From NCBI GenBank assembly GCA_030581615.1, contig JAKTTT010000033.1, forward strand, positions 179,786-243,785: DNA of 64,000 nt, in the 5' to 3' direction. Shown here in pieces: positions 58,298-64,000 of this stretch. Made by a program: the position numbers and the translations under genes. This DNA is from Alloascoidea africana. Its lineage: Eukaryota > Ascomycota > Alloascoideomycetes > Alloascoideales > Alloascoideaceae. The notes under the pieces were generated by a model. That model was not told where the DNA came from and ran no database searches. It saw only the letters and a list, made by a program, of their open reading frames with translations. Position 1 is the stretch's first letter; each line of letters starts with the position of its first letter.

Positions 58298-58814
58298 TTC
58301 CTTTGGAAGGCTTTGAAGGTATGTGCTGAGATACCAAGTCTGGATAGAGATCTCAGATGGAGGCCGTGGTGTAGCAGGGTAACAAAGCGAGACTTGAACA
58401 TGGGGATTTCGGTCAACTTTCTTGCCCAGAAACTAGTGATCAAGACTATTTTCTGTGACTTCTTACGAAAATCAGTAAAAGAGATGTTGCTATAGAATGT
58501 GCGCTTTTCTAATCAATAACTACAATGTTTCACATGATAGAGATTGCAAAGGAGCCAAAAAGAAGGATGAAGTTAGGACCAGGAACTCTCGCTTGTTCCC
58601 AAATCAAAGTAGTAACTGCAAAAGGGTTAATCTAAGCATATTCCTTCTATTTAACTTCATGAGGAATCCAAAATAAATGCAAGAATTAGTAAATTATAAA
58701 CAAAGCATGTAACAACAGTATCTTTTCCTTCTAAACGGCTTGGTCTTTGGATTGCTAGCCGCCCGCTGTTTCAAGACGAGTAAAAAACGCCGCTTTTAAA
58801 TTATAGAGAAACCT
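58298..58814. other. Gap Mpv17-like/PGA2
   Basis: About 520 bases between PGA2 stop and the Mpv17-like start, both minus strand; promoter of the latter. No gene seen. Confidence 0.5.
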
Positions 58815-59189
58815 TTATTCTTTTTCCAAAAATTCTTCAATGTCCTTATCGTTGTCATCATCTGCTGCTGCCCAGTCCTGCTGAACGCGAACCATCCTCT
58901 CGACAGCCTTTTGCTGGGCCTGAACCCGTCTTCGTGTTTTTTTACCCCATCCCCAACTCTGTGATTCTTCACTTTCTTTTGAGCCAGGTATTTCAACCAG
59001 TGCCTTTTGTCGCTCCTCCTCTTTGATCCTTTTGTCTTCCTCCACTTGTCTCGTCAGCTGCTTCTGTGCTAGGTGCTTCACAACTATCTTCCGTAGAAGA
59101 ACATAACCTCCAACTATAGCAACCAGACGAATATATGTCACAAAAGAATATGAAGCAAAATAGTCCGTTATAGTATCGATGATCGTCAT
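58815..59189 (-). CDS. PGA2: Pga2-like ER protein
   Basis: 124 residues. One N-terminal membrane helix within YIRLVAIVGGYVLLRKI (~19-35), then a charged helix KQLTRQVEEDKRIKEEERQKAL. The hallmark WGWGKKTRRRV (~78-88) is followed by an acidic tail (DKDIEEFLEKE). All three match yeast Pga2 (IRLVIIVGGYLLLR, FGWGKKTRRRVKRQQ, DIEELLEE). Pga2 is an essential ER protein affecting maturation of Gas1 and alkaline phosphatase. Confidence 0.92.
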   Translation of the reverse strand: MTIIDTITDYFASYSFVTYIRLVAIVGGYVLLRKIVVKHLAQKQLTRQVEEDKRIKEEERQKALVEIPGSKESEESQSWGWGKKTRRRVQAQQKAVERMVRVQQDWAAADDDNDKDIEEFLEKE

Positions 59190-60100
59190 TACTAGTTGAG
59201 TGACAAAACAGAGACAGTCAACGAATGTGTAGCCTTGTTAGGTGTGCTCTGCAGGTCGGGACACAATTTACTTAGTGTACCTGAGAATTGAGCTATCCAC
59301 CCTTTGTCTTTTGTTAACCTTATCGATGGATCAGGTAGCCTGTTTGTAGTCTCGTCTTTGTCCCGATGAAACTTTTGTTAACTCCAGGAAACAGTTTTAA
59401 ATATCTTCTGGGTGCAAAACGGTGATATTCTTTTGTCTACAAACACTGGTACCTATGACAGGACAGGTTGGCGCTATCAGAATGATGCCTGTTCAAGACC
59501 TCTTACGTTTGTCTAATAGCAGTTCGAATAAGAGAATACAGGGCCATTTGTTGGGAAACCAAAGAAACCAGAAGAATGAAAGCATGTGGCATTGATAGAA
59601 TTACTTTCCCTAAACTGTTTTAAGCCACCACGTCTCTTAACTGCTTGTGCCTGGACTAAACTCAGTGATTCAGAATGTTCTGCGCTTGGTTTTGTCATGA
59701 TTTTACTGGCACAGTAACATTCAATCTAGCGTGCCCCAAAAAGCTAGGTCCAGCTGACTACGACCAATATCTCTTTATACGCTTTGTTTTTACCACGACA
59801 TGCAAGGAAATAGACGAACTTTTTCTGACCTTTCAAAGGAAATTTTGTAAAGCACTGCCGAAAAACGATAGATAATATCAGATTTCGAATCCGAACGGGA
59901 ATCCATCGAACGGACACCTTCGGATAGTCTCGACAAATCTTTCTAATTAAAAACGAATATCTCGGTCCACGAAACATTTCTCCCACAATAACAAATATCA
60001 TATTTTACTGGCTATCTCGGTATGAAACGGGGTCAAAAGACAAGTACTTAAAACTTGATCTACTCTGTCAGGTAAATTGTGTAACTACCTAGTGAAAGGT
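59190..60100. other. Gap before pseudogene
   Basis: No intact gene. Short interrupted coding-like stretches occur near 59875-60060 and may be the 5' continuation of the relic that follows. Confidence 0.4.
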
Positions 60101-60884
60101 TTACAAGCTCAAGCCGACACTCTAACTAATTTGAAGAAGCTATCTTCTGCAGAAGAAAGTGCTTTAGCCGAGATCATTCTCGTCCTCTCTGATTGTGGAG
60201 GCATTGACAATTGGTATACATGAAATCTACCACTATATGGCGTTACCAATCCTACTGAGAATAGATGAACCGATAATGTTACCAGTCTTAAAGGAATACA
60301 ATATTTTGATACCGTGCTGCTAGGCGATGAAAGGGGAAATATTGAAGGATAGTGCTTGATGATTATAAGATTCGAACTCTTGAGTTTCTTTGATGCCACT
60401 GACGCTACCAAAACTAATATCTTAATCTGCTCATCTGATGGTTAGATTTACACATTAGTTGTGGCAGCGTTTTCTGTTGTCGAAGAGACCCAAAAGTCGA
60501 CCTCTGATGGAGAGGAACAAATCGGTGATGCAGTCCCTAACTTTACTTCCAGCTTACAAATGACAACTTTAGGATTATGAGATATCCCTTGAAATGACAC
60601 TTGTAAACAGCAGAATAAAAGATGGTCTTCCGTTACGCGGCTTAGGTGAATCGATTACTGTGTTTGACCAATCTTCTAATCTAATAACACAAAAAGGTGT
60701 CTCTCTATAGCTTGCCATTGCAGGAGTAGCACAAGGACTCAATATATAGACTACTTAATGTAACATCTTGAGTCTTAGAATTACCAAACTAGAAGGAAAG
60801 TCTTACGGTGTTAACGCAAAATTCCCAAATGATCGGTCTAGAGTGGTCCATAACATCTTCGATTTGGCAACTATACTCCTGATT
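60101..60884 (+). pseudogene. Decayed protein-coding relic of unknown family
   Basis: A single frame from 60101 to 60580 is protein-like over about 160 codons (LTNLKKLSSAEESALAEIIL near 60119, GVTNPTENR, FDTVLLGDERGNIEG) but has four internal stops. A second frame continues at ~60599 (LVNSRIKDGLPLRGLGESIT, with YGVNAKFPNDRSRVVHNIF near 60808) with more stops. No start codon. The protein family was not recognised. Confidence 0.45.
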
Positions 60885-61489
60885 TAAAGAACTGAGGGGA
60901 TCAACGTCAAGAGGCTGGAAAATATATAGTGCGAGGGGGCATACAGAGTGCAATCATGTCATTCTTATCGCAATAAAGTAAAACATAACATATATTCATC
61001 ACTACCAAGAAGTGTTTTTGGAAGTAGATTTTAAAGAAAAAATTCACAAATAACTTAACGGGTAGGTGGTACAGAATAAGGGAAACAAAAGACAATATAT
61101 ACTTGCAATATAGAAATAGTAGTAGAACAGGAGTTTATTCTGAGAATTTCTGAGGGTACAACACCTCTTTGCTTAATGCTCAGCATGTGAGTGTTCATAA
61201 ACTTTTCATTAAGTTTTAGAAGAGAACACTCTCACAATAAAAAATGTATTTACTAACCTGTTGAGTAAATCCTAGAAATTTTTAAAATAATTGAGGGAAC
61301 AGAACCTCTGTTCTGAACTCTCAAGTTTATGGCTCAGAGAATTAAAATTAAGTAGCTTAAAGAAGAAAACTAAAAATACAAACAAAGATTCATTTATACT
61401 CTTTGGCTTCAGTCTCATTATAACACCATTCTTGAATATACTGCGAATTTTGTTAATAATGATCACCACTTTTATAAACACGAAAATTA
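60885..61489. other. tRNA 5' flank with LTR-like debris
   Basis: AT-rich. Two similar 18-mers (61151-61168 and 61292-61309, 15 of 18 identical) lie 141 bases apart, upstream of a tRNA gene, where Ty-type LTRs often accumulate. TGTTGAG at 61259 could be an LTR start; no complete LTR was established. Confidence 0.3.
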
Positions 61490-61605
61490 GCTCCAGTGGC
61501 GCAGAGGTTAGCGCATCGTGCTTATAGCCGTTCAACGACGTCTATGCTGATGTCACGGTCGTGTGAGGAACGCGACGGTCGTGGGTTCAATCCCCTCCTG
61601 GAGCA
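61490..61605 (+). tRNA. tRNA-Ile(UAU) with 43-nt intron
   Basis: Acceptor stem GCTCCAG/CTGGAGC is perfect (7 bp). D arm GCGC-AGAGGTTA-GCGC. Anticodon stem TCGTG/CGCGA closes the loop CTTATA|A with anticodon TAT (34-36). T arm GTGGG-TTCAATC-CCCTC has one T-T mismatch. The intron (61527-61569) sits at the canonical position 37/38. A pol III terminator (T9) follows at 61611. The minor isoacceptor reads AUA; in yeasts this tRNA is typically intron-containing. Confidence 0.94.
61527..61569 (+). other. tRNA-Ile(UAU) intron
   Basis: 43 nt between A37 and A38. In Saccharomyces the intron of this tRNA is required for pseudouridylation of the anticodon (U34, U36) by Pus1; by homology the same may hold here. 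Confidence 0.88.
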
Positions 61606-63311
61606 TTTCTTTTTTTTTGAAGTTAGCTTAACGATTCTGCTCCTGTTGCAAAGCCGTTATTTTTTTTTAGAGATTTTGATCATATTACTTATTTATTAAT
61701 CTCTAAGCTTTTTCCAAAATTTCCAGATCCTCTGCTTTTGGTAGATAATTAAATCTTATGAGTACTCATATAATCATGTCAATCACAATCTATAAGGCAT
61801 CTCTGATTGTGTGAAGAAGTCTATCTTTTTCAATATAATAGAAAAATTTGACTACAAGATATGTAGCCTATAAAACAGGCTTATAACAAGCCTCTGGGTC
61901 AAATGTTGCCTAATATTTGAAGTGCAGGATTGGAAAGATAACAAGTGGAAAAAGATCAACCTTTTCTTCCCCATCTCAAACTTGTAGCAAGGCTGATCAG
62001 TTCCCGAAAACAAAGGACACCGGTCAGATTTAAACAAATCTATTCACTGGCATCAGTTTATCTATTGAAAGAGCATGATATTGTCTCAAGTGGTGTGGAC
62101 TATATCCCCAGATAAACAGAAGTAACCGTTATTGATGCAGATTCATTTTAAGGCAATTAGCGTTTGTATAAACTCTGAACAGTTGACGTCAATAAGAATG
62201 ATATGATATAGTAATAATTAACAGGTAGATTTAAGATGAAAGCCAATGGTAATGGGGAATGAAGGAAAATGGAAGCTTAAGAATGTGGGGATCAGAATTT
62301 GAGATATGGCGGCTGTTTAGTCATGATCGGGATTGGCCTGTCTTGGGATGGGCTTGGGCTAATTGCAGGTCTCATTACGATGACAGCAAATGGTTTCTTA
62401 ATTACTTTGGGGGAGAAACGATTAGGGTTTCCAAAGAGGTGGGAAATGCCTACTTCCAACTTGATAATAGCCTTGGTCACGTCACGAAGAGGGTACAAGA
62501 ATGGTTCAAATCCATAGGTTCAAATTGCTGTAATGACTGAAATTTGCTAGATTTTCATTCGGTCGAACATCTTTTGCGGCACTTTCAGGCTAATTTTGGT
62601 GAGTATTCAGAACAACTTGGAATTATTGGATTTCAAACAAGAATTGGCCATGTTTAAATTACAATTGCCATCTTCTTTTGCAGAAGTTGATTTAAAGTAG
62701 ATCAAACATAATTGATATCACAATGTCTTACAGGATCGTTGGGAGAATATTGACGGTTAAAGAGTTCAATGACAGCTCCATTCTACACGCTAGTAAAACG
62801 ACCAAATGTACAGAAAAATAACGATCTTGCAACCAACAGTCGCCACTGAACACCAAACATAAAAGCTCAGATCCGTGAGCTATAGTAGGAGACTGAAGGC
62901 ATATTTGGGGGGTAACGAACGGAGTTGGTGGTTTACAAAAAGTACTTGATCGTTTTATCGCTCACTGGAACTTATCTCCAATGGCTCCAGATAACAGACC
63001 AGGAAAGTATATTAATAATTTGATCCTATCATTGCTATTTAAACATCAAAAATTGCGAAAAAGCGTGATCGCAAGGGGAGTGTGTAGATACCAGAGGCTA
63101 CACAAAGATTTTCTGAGAAATTAAATTTCATCTTTCTTGAACTTTAAGAAAACGAAAAAGGAGTTCCGAAGACAAAGAAAATGCCAAATTTCCCTTTCCT
63201 GAAATAATCAAAACTTGAAAAAGGAAAACAATGAGAAAAAACCATGGAGTAATTATCAAGAAGGACAAGATTAAATGCCAAACCAACCTAATAAAAATGC
63301 AAGAAAAAAAA
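61606..63311. other. Gene-poor region right of the tRNA
   Basis: 1.7 kb without a supported gene; starts with the pol III T-tract. An open frame at 62259-62540 (93 codons, Trp-rich) is unrecognised and overlapped by other equally open frames, so it is not called. Confidence 0.4.
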
Positions 63312-64000
63312 TCATATCAACAACAAAAACCCAACAGCACCGAACACGGCCGCCGTCTTGGGGAAATTTTTCACGCCTGCTCCCGTGTATTGCTCTGGAA
63401 TAGAGGCAGAACCAGTTGCGATAGGTTGAGCACTACCAGTGTAACCGGAAGAAGAACTTTCCGCTTCATCCCCAATCGGAGAAACGGCAGTAGTTAACGT
63501 AGTTCCTGGCACAACAGGAGCAGCTGGAACAGTAGAGTCTGTAACAATTGCGGTTGCTAGCACAGGAGATTCTTGACTTCTGGTGATAACTGTGTCACAT
63601 TCGCTTTCTTCGCACTTGAAGGTTTTAGAAGAGCTAGCAACAGGAGTCTCTGTGCCTGTTGGGTATATGATGGAATCCAACGAAGTGGTCAGTCCATTAA
63701 CAGGTGGAGCCGATGTCTCGGTTGCTTTGGTGCCTGGAACAACGACAGTGGTTTTCACAGTAGATCCAGATGAAATGTAAGTTGTTGTAAGAGTTGCAGG
63801 TTTCTGGGAAGGTATAGTTTCCTTTCCAGTTGAATAAGTGACAGTCTCAGAAACCGAAGTGTCTGGAATGACGATGGTTGTCTTCACAGTAGATCCAGAA
63901 GAAATGTAGGTTGTCGTGATTGTGCTAGAAGGTTGAGGTCCTGGTACAGTCTCAGAAGTAGTAGTGCAAGGGATGACAATGGTGTCAGTAACAGTAGATC
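63312..64000 (-). CDS. GPI-anchored cell-wall repeat protein, C-terminal part (N-terminus outside window)
   Basis: Partial: open from the right edge (frame starts at 63998) to TGA at 63312. Ser/Thr-rich repeats of ~30-40 residues with the core TTTYISSGSTVKTT(I/V)V(I/V)P occur at least twice intact, plus a degenerate copy at the edge. A two-Cys motif (FKCEESECDTVITR) is followed by a Ser/Gly spacer and a C-terminal hydrophobic tail (AAVFGAVGFLLLI) preceded by small residues, a GPI-attachment signal. Such proteins are cross-linked to wall glucan and often act as adhesins or flocculins; the ligand domain would be beyond the edge. Confidence 0.82.
   Translation of the reverse strand, partial: STVTDTIVIPCTTTSETVPGPQPSSTITTTYISSGSTVKTTIVIPDTSVSETVTYSTGKETIPSQKPATLTTTYISSGSTVKTTVVVPGTKATETSAPPVNGLTTSLDSIIYPTGTETPVASSSKTFKCEESECDTVITRSQESPVLATAIVTDSTVPAAPVVPGTTLTTAVSPIGDEAESSSSGYTGSAQPIATGSASIPEQYTGAGVKNFPKTAAVFGAVGFLLLI

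Noticed and set aside
60355-60380. Minus-strand GAGTTCGAATC, B-box-like
   Set aside because: T stem poorly paired and no cloverleaf can be folded around it.
62495-62515. GGTTCAAATCC, a good tRNA B box
   Set aside because: No matching acceptor stem, A box or anticodon arm upstream.
62722-62820. Short frame MSYRIVGRILTVKEF resembling the start of an ATP synthase subunit k
   Set aside because: Only a few residues fit, with no membrane helix following; probably chance.
1-64000. CRISPR arrays, insertion sequences, bacterial operons or phage genes
   Set aside because: The window is eukaryotic (spliced introns, yeast proteins, intron-containing tRNA); no such structures seen.

Overview
The window is a piece of a nuclear chromosome from a budding yeast (Saccharomycotina), probably an early-diverging, intron-bearing, non-CUG lineage such as the Dipodascaceae/Trichomonascaceae side. 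This placement is inferred, not shown. The protein set is typically yeast: MNN10, PGA2, FMC1, BSD2, MAK5, BMT2, BDP1, NCE103, IDH1, COG6, SHQ1 and DPH1 homologues. CTG must be read as leucine, because the invariant LPSNYNF motif of the DPH1 homologue contains a CTG-encoded Leu. About one gene in three has introns. These have GTATGT-like donors and a CTAAC branch motif close to the AG, unlike the sparse long-spacing introns of Saccharomyces. Most 5' ends are therefore not at the first in-frame start of the longest open frame.

Layout. 1-3137: 5' two thirds of a separase gene (-), running off the left edge. 3.5-8.2 kb: MNN10 mannosyltransferase (-), a DUF202 membrane protein (+) and an acyl-CoA oxidase (+) with a CCTCGG box upstream of its TATA. 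8.5-12.4 kb: Ark/Prk kinase (-) and a WDR89-like WD40 protein (-). 12.7-13.5 kb: relics, including a frameshifted DDE transposase. 14.2-17 kb: TFIIIB subunit BDP1 (-). 19-24.7 kb: BMT2 (-) and MAK5 (+), a divergent ribosome-biogenesis pair, then 2-methylcitrate dehydratase (+). 24.7-27.7 kb: gene-poor, with a nearly perfect 331-bp inverted repeat. 27.7-33.3 kb: FAP1/NFX1-type zinc-finger protein (+) converging on a chitin synthase (-). 33.6-40 kb: EFM6 with six introns (+), IDH1 with two introns (-), FMC1 (+) and a secreted GH15 glucoamylase (-). 41.5-43 kb: RIO1 (+). 43-46.5 kb: gene-poor, with a probable Ty1/copia relic. 46.7-54.5 kb: beta-carbonic anhydrase (+), COG6 (+), DPH1 (-) and SHQ1 (+). 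55.6-59.2 kb: BSD2 (+), an Mpv17-family protein in three exons (-) and PGA2 (-). 59.2-63.3 kb: pseudogene debris and one intron-containing tRNA-Ile(UAU). 63.3-64 kb: the C-terminal end of a GPI-anchored repeat protein (-), open at the right edge.

The genes are housekeeping loci, not a single pathway. The functional links visible are BMT2/MAK5, both 60S biogenesis factors sharing a 190-bp promoter. ACOX and 2-methylcitrate dehydratase are both in fatty-acid/propionate catabolism but are not adjacent. MNN10, PGA2, chitin synthase and the GPI protein all serve the cell surface. No multi-gene defence or biosynthetic cluster was found. The most unusual items are the long palindrome, the micro-exon structure of EFM6, a possible non-AUG mitochondrial extension of the carbonic anhydrase, and several transposon relics.
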